NCBI GenBank assembly: GCA_030631455.1
Contig: DAOVLC010000025.1
Coordinates: 1-9,856 of the forward strand
Direction: 5' to 3'
Origin: Candidatus Zixiibacteriota bacterium
Lineage (GTDB): Bacteria > Zixibacteria > MSB-5A5 > JAABVY01 > JAHJOQ01
Length of the DNA stretch: 9,856 nucleotides
This document shows positions 1-6,577 of the stretch, in pieces; positions within the stretch are counted from its first letter, which is position 1; every line of letters starts with the position of its first letter. The translations under genes were made by a program, and so were the position numbers. Under the pieces are notes generated by a model. It ran no database searches and was not told the DNA's origin. It worked only from the letters and a program-made list of their open reading frames with translations.

Positions 1-1
1 A

Positions 2-1498
2 GGTGAAGCGATTGCCGCCGGGCGAGATCCACTTTCACTGACCGTTGAAGAACTGTTCCTTGAACACATCGTTGAGGTTGAACCAACCGGTCCGACAACC
101 GGCAATATTGTGTGGGAGTGGCATATTTGGGATCATTTAATTCAGGACTTCGACCCATCCAAATCTAACTATGGCGCTGTGGAAGAACACATTGAACTGC
201 TCGATGTCAATTTCGCATCACACAGTCGATCCGACTGGATCCATGCGAATTCGGTGGCATATAACGCTGATCTCGATCAGATCGTAATCAGTAGCCGCAC
301 CCTTTGCGAACTATGGGTGATCGACCACAGTACGACGACTGCGGAAGCAGCCGGCCACAGCGGGGGGAATAGCGACAAGGGTGGCGACATCATGTACAGA
401 TGGGGTAACCCTCAGTCCTATCACAGGGGAACACCGGAGGATAAGCAACTCTTCGGCCAGCATGATGTTCACTGGATCGCGCCCGGTCTTCCGGGGGAAG
501 GGAATATCCTGATCTTCAATAATGGTGAAGACCGTCCGGGTGGTGACTACTCTTCAGTGGATGAGATTGTGCCTCCTGTCGACGCCGAGGGCAACTACCT
601 GCTTCTCCCCGACGCGCCTTATGGACCTGCAGAGCCAGCGTGGAGCTTCAGTACTGAGACTCCGAGTGATTTCTATTCGTACAGGATATCAGGAGCTCAG
701 CGTCTTCCCAACGGCAACACATTAGTATGTTCAGGTTCTGACGGCACTTTTCTCGAAGTAACAGCCGACGGCGAGATTCTCTGGGAGTACATCAGCCCTG
801 TTACATCCAAGGGAATGATCGCTCAGGGTGGGATACCTTCCGGTAACGCCATATTCAGGTGCTATCGTTTCAAGTCGGATTATCCAGGGTTAGAAGGCAA
901 AACACTGATACCGGGTGGTGTAATGGAGATTTATCCGAGCAGCATTTCGGGCACTTCGCACTCTCCGCAGGCTCCAATGACTTTTCATTCGGTTGTCGTG
1001 ACAGCCACAATCAGTGACGAAAGCGAAATAGTATCCGCGGAATTGTATGCAGACACCGGCCATGGGTTCTTCGCAACTGCGATGTTCGATGACGGCAATC
1101 ATTCTGACGGACAGGCAGGAGATGATCTTTACGGGGCATTGCTGCCGCAGCTACCCGAATCTACGATTGTAACGTACTACGTCCAGGCTGTCAGCGATCT
1201 TGACTCGATTACAAGCGATCCTCCGTTAGCCCCGGCCACGACCTACTGGTATATCGTCGAGGCAGGTAGCTACGTGTGCGGCGATGCCGATTTCAGCATG
1301 GAAGTCGATATTGACGATGTTGTTTATCTAATAGCGTACATTTTCTCGGCCGGACCCGCGCCCGTGCCGCTGCAGGCAGGCGATCCCAACTGTTCCGGTG
1401 AGGTTGACATTGACGACGTAGTATACCTGGTTATGTACATATTCTCCGGCGGCAATGCGCCGTGTGACACGGATGGTGATAGTCTGCCGGACTGTTAA
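2..1498 (+). CDS. Arylsulfotransferase-like secreted protein with C-terminal dockerin doublet (5' partial)
   Basis: The reading frame is open from base 2, so the gene begins upstream; the GTG at 110 is internal because recognisable family sequence (VEPTGPTTGNIVWEW) precedes it. Numbering from base 2, 498 residues are visible. Residues about 20-310 resemble the arylsulfotransferase (ASST) beta-propeller family, which moves sulfate between phenolic compounds in the periplasm or outside the cell. Supporting motifs are WEWHIWDHL, DWIHANSVAYN (His81), VISSR, QHDVHW (His154), ILIFNNGEDRPGG, RLPNGNTL and YPGLEGKTL. I cannot match each histidine to the catalytic ones with certainty. Residues about 325-420 form an Ig-like spacer (MFDDGNHSDGQAGDDLYGA, then TYYVQA). 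Residues 426-488 form two dockerin-like calcium loops of canonical 12-residue spacing, GDADFSMEVDIDD and GDPNCSGEVDIDD. The tail DTDGDSLPDC resembles a thrombospondin-3 calcium motif. The signal peptide lies outside the window. Many ASST homologues of this type have unproven activity, so the enzyme call is at family level. Confidence 0.85.
   Translation, partial: GEAIAAGRDPLSLTVEELFLEHIVEVEPTGPTTGNIVWEWHIWDHLIQDFDPSKSNYGAVEEHIELLDVNFASHSRSDWIHANSVAYNADLDQIVISSRTLCELWVIDHSTTTAEAAGHSGGNSDKGGDIMYRWGNPQSYHRGTPEDKQLFGQHDVHWIAPGLPGEGNILIFNNGEDRPGGDYSSVDEIVPPVDAEGNYLLLPDAPYGPAEPAWSFSTETPSDFYSYRISGAQRLPNGNTLVCSGSDGTFLEVTADGEILWEYISPVTSKGMIAQGGIPSGNAIFRCYRFKSDYPGLEGKTLIPGGVMEIYPSSISGTSHSPQAPMTFHSVVVTATISDESEIVSAELYADTGHGFFATAMFDDGNHSDGQAGDDLYGALLPQLPESTIVTYYVQAVSDLDSITSDPPLAPATTYWYIVEAGSYVCGDADFSMEVDIDDVVYLIAYIFSAGPAPVPLQAGDPNCSGEVDIDDVVYLVMYIFSGGNAPCDTDGDSLPDC
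1304..1446 (+). repeat. Two dockerin-coding repeats inside the arylsulfotransferase-like gene
   Basis: Two 44-base units at 1304-1347 and 1403-1446 lie 99 bases (33 codons) apart. Both encode VDIDDVVYL followed by xxYIFS. The first unit matches the second unit of the large gene (9686-9729) at 38 of 44 bases. All six differences fall at third codon positions and are silent. This points to selection on the protein rather than recent DNA copying. Confidence 0.85.
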
Positions 1499-1521
1499 TT
1501 CCAGTCAAGTAGCATAAGCAA

Positions 1522-1557
1522 GCGGGAGCTGTGAGAACAGCTCCCGCGATACTTTTT
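1522..1557 (+). terminator. Intrinsic terminator of the arylsulfotransferase-like gene
   Basis: A perfect 11-bp stem (GCGGGAGCTGT, 1522-1532, with ACAGCTCCCGC, 1537-1547) closes on a GAGA tetraloop of the GNRA type. A TTTTT run follows at 1553-1557, 24 bases after the upstream stop codon begins to be cleared by transcription. The opposite-strand gene ends at 1585, so the hairpin could also act for leftward transcripts. On that side only TTGCTT follows, so rightward termination is the firm call. Confidence 0.9.
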
Positions 1558-1584
1558 GTGTTGTATGGGCCTGCCAGCTACCGG

Positions 1585-2451
1585 CTATCTCCCGGGACAC
1601 GGATCGTCGCAGCCGCGATACATATAGCAGAGCGAGCGTGAGATATCGAAGGCGTTCACGACGCCATTGCAGTCACAGTCACCAAGCTCCACCGGCCCCG
1701 GTGCAGGACCTCCGAGGAAAACATAATTGATGAGGAAAATCATATCTGCCATCGTCCATGCCTCTCCATCACCATCCGGATCACATCCATCGGGAGGCGG
1801 AGGGACCGAAACAGTTATGCCGCCGTGAGTAAGTTCGATCCACCGTGCCACTATGGTCTCTGGCGGTCCGGGCATGCAGTCAGGTAAAGCGCCCCCGGTC
1901 TCCGGTTGTCCGGTGACCACTGAGCCGTGCCAGTCGATGACATCGTCGGAAATGAATATCGTATCGTTTGCTATACTGCTGAAAGCGTTATCGGCGCAAT
2001 CATTCCAAAGGAACTCGATCGGTTCGAATCCTCTGCTCACAGCCCCGGGATCGACAGCGAAGTGAACCACCACGATAATGCCGGTGCCGCTGTAACAAAC
2101 AGGCTCTCCCGGATCGATATCGGTGTCTGCAATCGCAATGATTCTCACCAGACCCGGCCCGTCGTCTCTACGATACTCGAAATACTCCCAACCGCAATCT
2201 ATCAGAACCTGCCCCTGCTCGACATCATCAACAGACAGCACTGCGGGATCGAACCGCAGCAGCAGATCGAAACCTCCGAAATCGTGATCACACCTGGTTA
2301 GATAGATCGGCACTGGGACAATATCACCCGGTTCGGCGTCAAGGGAGCCATCCACCTTAATCTCAAATGTCGCCCACTCCGGGTCTCCGTAAACCGGGGC
2401 AGTCAGAAGCAGCAGGAACCCTGCCAGAAGTATTATTTTAGCGTGCTTCAT
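1585..2451 (-). CDS. Secreted cohesin-like plus dockerin-like protein
   Basis: 288 residues. A signal peptide is clear: KHAK, then a hydrophobic run to about residue 20, with likely cleavage near APVYG. Residues about 25-168 look like a cohesin-type beta-sandwich: VPVPIYL, then FGGFDLLLRFDPAVLSVDDV, and a later GTGIIVVVHFAVD strand, all as in cohesin family members. After a Pro/Gly linker (about 180-222), residues 223-280 form a dockerin-like pair. The first loop, DPDGDGEAWTMAD, is one residue longer than canonical; the second, DCDCNGVVNAFD, has the standard 12-residue spacing. Cysteines are frequent near the C-terminus. I chose the ATG at 2451 because GGAGGAG (2464-2458) sits 6 bases upstream and the signal peptide begins there; the longer TTG start at 2487 has neither. 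In cellulosomes, cohesins bind dockerins; whether this protein binds its neighbours' dockerins is inference. It carries no catalytic signature. Confidence 0.85.
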   Translation of the reverse strand: MKHAKIILLAGFLLLLTAPVYGDPEWATFEIKVDGSLDAEPGDIVPVPIYLTRCDHDFGGFDLLLRFDPAVLSVDDVEQGQVLIDCGWEYFEYRRDDGPGLVRIIAIADTDIDPGEPVCYSGTGIIVVVHFAVDPGAVSRGFEPIEFLWNDCADNAFSSIANDTIFISDDVIDWHGSVVTGQPETGGALPDCMPGPPETIVARWIELTHGGITVSVPPPPDGCDPDGDGEAWTMADMIFLINYVFLGGPAPGPVELGDCDCNGVVNAFDISRSLCYMYRGCDDPCPGR

Positions 2452-2601
2452 TTTTATCTCCTCCGAGAGTAATACAGCAATGTTCAAGTCTTAGTGACCA
2501 GTAAAAATGCGTGACCTAAGAGATTAACCCGCAGAGCCAACAGAGAACTGTCCACTCAAACACAGGCCTCCGTCGATTCTCCCCCACGGGCGGAATTCAA
2601 T

Positions 2602-2635
2602 ATTATAATGATAAAACAATTGACCGTTTTGTCAA
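2602..2635 (-). promoter_or_regulatory. Sigma70-like promoter candidate for the cohesin/dockerin gene
   Basis: On the minus strand, TTGACA (2635-2630) is followed after 16 bases by TATCAT (2613-2608) and directly by TATAAT (2607-2602). TTGACA with TATCAT gives the better spacing; TATAAT would need 22 bases. It lies in the gap between the permease stop (2713) and the cohesin/dockerin start (2451), implying a leader of roughly 145 bases. The gap also contains a short GGCGC/GCGCC hairpin (2656-2671). I see nothing else in it. Confidence 0.55.
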
Positions 2636-2712
2636 GCCCTAAAATTGAACATTCCGGCGCTAACGTGCGCCTAACACATTGGTATTCAGTATCATAGAGG
2701 ATACGGCACGTT

Positions 2713-4353
2713 TTAGTCCAGGTAGCGTACCGAGGCGGCCCTGACTGCAACGCGTCCCTGCGTGAATCGACTGAACAGTCGCTCCATGACCAGCAACAAC
2801 ACGAGTGCAACTGAGTAGGCAGCCGGACTCGTGAACACAAACGCCTCCAACAGTACCATGGGCAGGATAATTGTGCATACCGGCATAATTATCGAGAGGA
2901 AAACAGAGGCGGCATTCTGGCCTTTCTTCACAGGACGTGAAAAGGGCACTCCCGCAAACAGTAAATAGGTGACAGATAACTGTATCATCGTGAGGAAATA
3001 GAGAACCACAAGCAGCATGAGTGAATGAAGCAAGTTTCCGAAGAACCAGCAAAAAACGACAAGAAGTGCAAGCAGATATGGGAGGATGAAGAACAGCTGT
3101 ATGAAACGCCTCGTGGAGAGCATCACATTAGTCAGATTCGCAGGTGTTGCAAAGAAAATCCACGAGGCCTGATATGACACTGAATGCAGTACACCGCCTT
3201 GTATCATGGATGGGAATATTCCCATAGCGAAGAAGACGAGAAAAGAATGTGGTCCGGCTTCCGCTATCCCACTGACAAACGGATCGGCAATTCCCCCGTC
3301 GTCCACAACGGCGAGGAAGATATACAGCACGGTCATCGGAACGATCGCAAGAATCGTCATCTTGAACCTGCTGTCATACTTGAACTGCGCCCACACAAGC
3401 CTGAAAACCGCGGTCTCCTCGGGATTGAGAAACCGGCCCAAAGCTCCAATTCTGCCCTGCCACAGTTTTACGGACTTCGGTTCTTTCTTGCCTGAAGCGG
3501 TCAGGCTTCGAGCAATACTTGCGGAGTAGTCAATTGAAAGGTATGTCATGCAATACATATAGAGCATGCCGAGCGCAGCCAGCCCGACAAGCGATGACCA
3601 AATCCAATGCGATGAGTCTATCTCGCCGGCAAGTCCAATAAATGATGCATACCAGGTTGGTGGCAGCAGGAATATCCACCAATCGGTGATGTCTTCAACC
3701 TGTATAAAGCTCTTAGACACTACTTTCGGAACGACTATGTACCCTGTATAGACCACACCGCCCATGATCATCTGCACATAGCTCAGGATCGAAGTGACCC
3801 GCTCGCGGCTGACATACTTGAGAAGCGACGCGTAAACAGATGAAATCGCAAGCGACGTTGCAGTGTTCGCTGCCAAAAGCAATGTCGGGAAAACAAGCGC
3901 ATACATGGGATTCCCGGTCTTGATGAGAACCGCTATCGTGGGAGCAATTCCAAGCGCCGCCGTCAGAATCGTCGTGTAGAAAAACAGATTAATCAGCTTT
4001 GAATAGAAGAATGTCCGCGAGTTGACCGGAAGCGGCGATATGATGTCATGATCATCAGGCGACATTATTAGGCTTCCGAATTCGACCATGATGTTAAGAG
4101 CCGTGAAAGTCATCGCCACAGTCACGACAAGAATCGTGCTGACCAGTCTTGCCGGCATAAAGTACATACCCAATGCTAGACCAATGCTGATCATGAACTG
4201 AAAGAGCACGAGATACAATATCGGCGGGAACTTCCCCGAGCCTTTGCCGCCAAACTGTTGGCTGCCCGAACGCATGTCGAGTTTGATGGCAACTATCAGG
4301 AGATGTTTAAGCTGATGAAAATCCACCTTCTGTTTGGTATGTTCAGCAGGCAT
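2713..4353 (-). CDS. ABC transporter permease, ABC-2-like exporter type
   Basis: 546 residues, membrane-spanning throughout. About 12 to 13 hydrophobic segments are visible, roughly at 43-65, 69-92, 119-143, 149-175, 190-208, 226-240, 250-272, 331-350, 368-388, 415-437, 441-467, 483-508 and 510-526. The two clusters of segments flank a polar cytoplasmic stretch (about 278-330) with a basic patch and NPEETAVFRLVWAQFKYDSR. This suggests a two-half permease longer than typical 250-400 residue ABC-2 subunits. The segment SPDDHDIISPLPVNSRTFF between the second and third membrane segments resembles the conserved coupling stretch of ABC-2 permeases. The start ATG is 8 bases after the ATPase stop, with GGAG 11 bases upstream, so the two are almost certainly co-transcribed and form one transporter. 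Direction is probably export, from the ATPase subtype. The substrate cannot be deduced. No convincing terminator follows the stop. Confidence 0.85.
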   Translation of the reverse strand: MPAEHTKQKVDFHQLKHLLIVAIKLDMRSGSQQFGGKGSGKFPPILYLVLFQFMISIGLALGMYFMPARLVSTILVVTVAMTFTALNIMVEFGSLIMSPDDHDIISPLPVNSRTFFYSKLINLFFYTTILTAALGIAPTIAVLIKTGNPMYALVFPTLLLAANTATSLAISSVYASLLKYVSRERVTSILSYVQMIMGGVVYTGYIVVPKVVSKSFIQVEDITDWWIFLLPPTWYASFIGLAGEIDSSHWIWSSLVGLAALGMLYMYCMTYLSIDYSASIARSLTASGKKEPKSVKLWQGRIGALGRFLNPEETAVFRLVWAQFKYDSRFKMTILAIVPMTVLYIFLAVVDDGGIADPFVSGIAEAGPHSFLVFFAMGIFPSMIQGGVLHSVSYQASWIFFATPANLTNVMLSTRRFIQLFFILPYLLALLVVFCWFFGNLLHSLMLLVVLYFLTMIQLSVTYLLFAGVPFSRPVKKGQNAASVFLSIIMPVCTIILPMVLLEAFVFTSPAAYSVALVLLLVMERLFSRFTQGRVAVRAASVRYLD

Positions 4354-4361
4354 GATCTGAT

Positions 4362-5129
4362 CTACTCCAAGGCGTCGAGAATGTCTGCGGCGCGATCCGC
4401 GATGTCAGTCACGCCGGTTAATTTAGAGAATGCTTTCTCGAGCGAGTTCTCACCAGCTTGGGCCAGAACTTCCTTAATTGTTCCCGCTGCGAGTTTTTCT
4501 CCTTCATGGATAATCAAAAGACGCCCGCACAACTTCTCCACCACTTCGAGAACGTGAGAGCTGAAAATCACGGTCTTGCCTCCGGCAACTAACTGACCAA
4601 TCAGCTGCTTGAAGACAGCCGCACTGTTGGAATCGAGTCCGGAGAACGGTTCATCCATTATGATCAGATCGGGATTGTGAAGAAGCGCCGAGGTCAACAG
4701 GATCTTCTGCTTCATACCCTTCGAGTAGCCGGTCATCCGCCTGTCGATGGCGTCAACAAGATCGAGAGTGGTCAACAGCCTTTCGATCTGAGTGGCTATG
4801 CGGTCGGGAGGGAGATGGTGAAGGTTGCCCACCAGCTCCAGATACTCCCGCGCGGTAAGATTCTCATACAGGGCGCAATTCTCCGGCACATAGCCGATCC
4901 GCTTCTTGACCTCCAACGGCTGTTCGGCAACGCTGCAACCGTTGACACGGACGTTCCCGCTATTCGGATCGAGCATTCCGATTATGATCTTGATCGTGGT
5001 GGTCTTACCGGCGCCGTTCGGACCGAGAAGTCCAAAGACCTCACCCGGCAAAACAGTGAAGCTTAGGTCCTTGACCGCTTCAATCTCGCCGAAACATTTC
5101 GATAGGTTTTCTACAGTAAGCATGTTCAT
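4362..5129 (-). CDS. ABC transporter ATP-binding protein (exporter subtype)
   Basis: 255 residues, a complete nucleotide-binding domain that powers the adjacent permease. Visible motifs are Walker A GPNGAGKTT (36-44), the signature YSKGMKQK (135-142), Walker B LIIMDEP (155-161), the D-loop SGLD (163-166) and the switch histidine in SSHVLEVVE (His192). The Q-loop position reads GYVPENCALYENLT, with Glu83 where Gln is usual; this Glu variant is common in ABC-2 exporter ATPases related to gliding-motility and drug-export types. The sequence continues past the core into a short C-terminal tail (about 225-255), probably for subunit contact. I chose the ATG at 5129: family sequence (MLTVENLSKCFGEIEAV) begins here, GGAGGA lies 13 bases upstream, and a promoter candidate sits about 35 bases upstream. 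The longer frame from the GTG at 5231 would add 34 residues unlike the family and would run through that promoter. It is first in the two-gene operon with the permease. Confidence 0.92.
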   Translation of the reverse strand: MNMLTVENLSKCFGEIEAVKDLSFTVLPGEVFGLLGPNGAGKTTTIKIIIGMLDPNSGNVRVNGCSVAEQPLEVKKRIGYVPENCALYENLTAREYLELVGNLHHLPPDRIATQIERLLTTLDLVDAIDRRMTGYSKGMKQKILLTSALLHNPDLIIMDEPFSGLDSNSAAVFKQLIGQLVAGGKTVIFSSHVLEVVEKLCGRLLIIHEGEKLAAGTIKEVLAQAGENSLEKAFSKLTGVTDIADRAADILDALE

Positions 5130-5163
5130 ACTAAATACAGTCTCCTCCAAGACATATTCGATC

Positions 5164-5191
5164 AATATAATCCTTGCACGGAAGATAACAA
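5164..5191 (-). promoter_or_regulatory. Promoter candidate for the ABC transporter operon
   Basis: On the minus strand, TTGTTA (5191-5186) and TATATT (5169-5164) are 16 bases apart. This would start transcription near 5157 and leave a leader of about 28 bases carrying the GGAGGA ribosome-binding site. The position supports the ATPase start at 5129. The gap to the divergent gene at 5307 must also hold the rightward promoter; I do not see a convincing one. Confidence 0.55.
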
Positions 5192-5306
5192 AACGTTTCC
5201 ATCCATGCGGGAACGCAACCTCGTTAGCCACTGATCGAGCATCAAGATCGGGGCGGCTTCGAGGCGCTTATTTGACTTACGTAATTGGTTCAAGGAGGAT
5301 TCAACC

Positions 5307-6230
5307 ATGAAACACTGGAAGTTAATTGCAGTGGCCACTCTGCTTATGACACCGGCACTCTCGTCACCGCTCTTCGGAGAGGAAAAGACCGGTTGGGTAA
5401 AAACGTTAGATATGATCTTCAATGTGACACAGAGTTCATACTCCGATAACTGGGCAGGCGGCGAGCAGGGCAATGTGACGTGGATTGCACAGGCAAACGG
5501 CATTTTCGAGAAGCAGTTTTCGCCACGATTCAACAGCAAGACCACGATTAAGCTCGCATTCGGTCAGACGCATACTCAGTACGAGGATAAGAACACGGAA
5601 ACCGGTGCTTCGACACACAAGTGGGCCAAGCCGGTCAAGTCGACGGATAAGATCGATATCGAATCTGTCGGCAGATTCACCCTTGACTGGTTTGTTGACC
5701 CATACACTGCGGTGAGATTCGAGTCGCAATTTCTCGATGCGTCGGCCGAACACCTCAAGCGCTACCTCAATCCGAAGCTTATCACTTTGTCAACTGGTTT
5801 CGCTAGCAAAATATGGCACAGGCCGGAAAAGGACGAGTTGATCTCAAGGTTAGGACTTGCGATCAGGGAACTGATTTCCGAAGACATACCCGATCCTGAC
5901 ATTGACAAGACGGAGACGAACACGGCAACCGACATTGGTCTTGAATCGGTGACCGATTTCAGCATCGTCTTCAATGAGAGAGTGGGACTGCTATCAAAAC
6001 TGTCACTATTCAAGGCACTGTTCAATTCGAAGAAAGATGATCTAAGGGGCCTTCCCGAAGAAGACTACTGGAAAGCGATCGATGTTAATCTTGAAAATAC
6101 GCTGACGGTATCTGTCGCTAAGTACTTGCAGGTATCACTCTACACTCAACTGCTCTACGACAAGGAAATCGATCTCGGCGGAAGATTCAAAGAGACATTA
6201 TCGTTGGGATTGACATATAAGATGCTTTGA
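5307..6230 (+). CDS. DUF3078-like outer-membrane beta-barrel protein
   Basis: 307 residues. A signal peptide is clear (residues 1 to about 24, MKHWK, then a hydrophobic run ending SSPLFG). The mature start, WVKTLDMIFNVTQSSYSDNWAGGEQGNVTW (residues 30-59, family motif SYSDNWAGGE), is the hallmark of the DUF3078 family, known mainly from Bacteroidetes. The rest alternates polar and hydrophobic residues as in beta-strands (for example FNSKTTIKLAFGQTHTQY, SVGRFTLDWFVDPYTAVRFE, YLQVSLYTQLLYD). It ends GLTYKML, a barrel-type C-terminal strand, although the last residue is Leu rather than Phe. AAGGAGG (5292-5298) lies 8 bases upstream of the ATG, a strong site. The function of the family is unknown. 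The gene is divergent from the ABC operon and about 178 bases from it, so shared regulation is possible but not shown. No clear terminator follows. Confidence 0.85.
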   Translation: MKHWKLIAVATLLMTPALSSPLFGEEKTGWVKTLDMIFNVTQSSYSDNWAGGEQGNVTWIAQANGIFEKQFSPRFNSKTTIKLAFGQTHTQYEDKNTETGASTHKWAKPVKSTDKIDIESVGRFTLDWFVDPYTAVRFESQFLDASAEHLKRYLNPKLITLSTGFASKIWHRPEKDELISRLGLAIRELISEDIPDPDIDKTETNTATDIGLESVTDFSIVFNERVGLLSKLSLFKALFNSKKDDLRGLPEEDYWKAIDVNLENTLTVSVAKYLQVSLYTQLLYDKEIDLGGRFKETLSLGLTYKML

Positions 6231-6300
6231 GATCGGATAGTTCGTTATTCGAACTTGGCAACAGATAACGAAAATCCCGGGGCACATGTCGAAGAGAGAT

Positions 6301-6315
6301 TTTGCACCGTGCAAA
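6301..6315. repeat. Perfect 15-base palindrome, possible operator
   Basis: TTTGCAC-C-GTGCAAA has two 7-base arms around one central base. It ends 24 bases upstream of the -35 box of the promoter at 6340, a typical place for an activator or repressor dimer. No regulator gene is in the window, so binding is inference. Confidence 0.45.
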
Positions 6316-6339
6316 CGTTCAAACAGTCTCAGATTGCTC

Positions 6340-6368
6340 TTGACTTTCCGGTCTGCTATTGGCATAAT
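6340..6368 (+). promoter_or_regulatory. Sigma70-like promoter candidate for the large secreted protein gene
   Basis: TTGACT (6340-6345) and CATAAT (6363-6368) are separated by the ideal 17 bases, each one mismatch from consensus. Transcription would start near 6375. It is the best promoter-like match between the DUF3078-like gene and the large gene, and would make the large gene independent of the upstream one. Confidence 0.6.
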
Positions 6369-6430
6369 AATAATGTAAACTGAAAAGTTAGCTGACATCT
6401 TGTGATGGACCCGTGGGGCGTATGAATAGT

Positions 6431-6462
6431 AGGAGGTGCCTATGCCGCAGCTGTTAGATTGA
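6431..6462 (+). promoter_or_regulatory. Strong Shine-Dalgarno with six-codon leader ORF
   Basis: AGGAGG (6431-6436) is followed after 5 bases by an ATG (6442) that opens a six-residue ORF, MPQLLD, ending in TGA at 6460-6462. This is the best ribosome-binding site in the leader and is better than the one at the main gene. A second mini-ORF (6422-6457, MNSRRCLCRSC) overlaps it in another frame with a weaker site. It could be a translated leader that modulates the main gene or a relic start left by decay. There is no evidence that a peptide is made. Confidence 0.35.
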
Positions 6463-6577
6463 CCTTCCGCACCTTGGATTCGACAGTCACTGATGTCGGT
6501 GAATCTATCGTTTCATTCAGAATCATATTGCCAACTTAATACGGCATCAAAGAGCATTTATGGAAAGGGTGCTTATC

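Larger units (their letters stand above)
6231..6577 (+). other. Long leader/intergenic region before the large secreted protein gene
   Basis: This 347-base gap holds, in order: an 8-bp inverted repeat TTCGTTAT/ATAACGAA (6241-6248 and 6265-6272) with a 16-base loop and no T-run; a perfect palindrome (6301-6315); a promoter candidate (6340-6368); and two overlapping mini-ORFs at 6422-6457 and 6442-6462, the second with a perfect ribosome-binding site. From the predicted transcription start near 6375, the untranslated leader would be about 200 bases. I see no known riboswitch class and no gene of normal size on either strand. Confidence 0.7.

Noticed and set aside
2452..2487. Longer start (TTG at 2487) for the cohesin/dockerin gene
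   Set aside because: It has no good ribosome-binding site and would bury the signal peptide; the ATG at 2451 has GGAGGAG 6 bases upstream.
2656..2671. GGCGC/GCGCC hairpin as terminator of the permease gene
   Set aside because: The stem is only 5 bp and the nearest T-run on the minus strand starts about 11 bases later.
4677..5066. 129-residue open frame on the plus strand inside the ABC ATPase gene
   Set aside because: It lies antisense to the Walker A to Walker B region of a clear ATPase and has no family features.
5130..5231. Longer start (GTG at 5231) for the ABC ATPase
   Set aside because: The added 34 residues are unlike the family and the stretch contains a promoter candidate and the ribosome-binding site for 5129.
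6241..6272. Inverted repeat as a terminator of the DUF3078-like gene
   Set aside because: The stem is 8 bp with a 16-base loop, and AAAATCCC follows it, not a T-run.
6426..6539. Open frame of 37 codons in the leader, protein-like in places
   Set aside because: It has no ATG or GTG start and no matching ribosome-binding site; probably chance or an old remnant.
6560..6577. Alternative ATG at 6560 for the large secreted protein
   Set aside because: It is possible but has a weaker ribosome-binding site and lengthens the signal-peptide n-region; I kept 6578 with moderate confidence.
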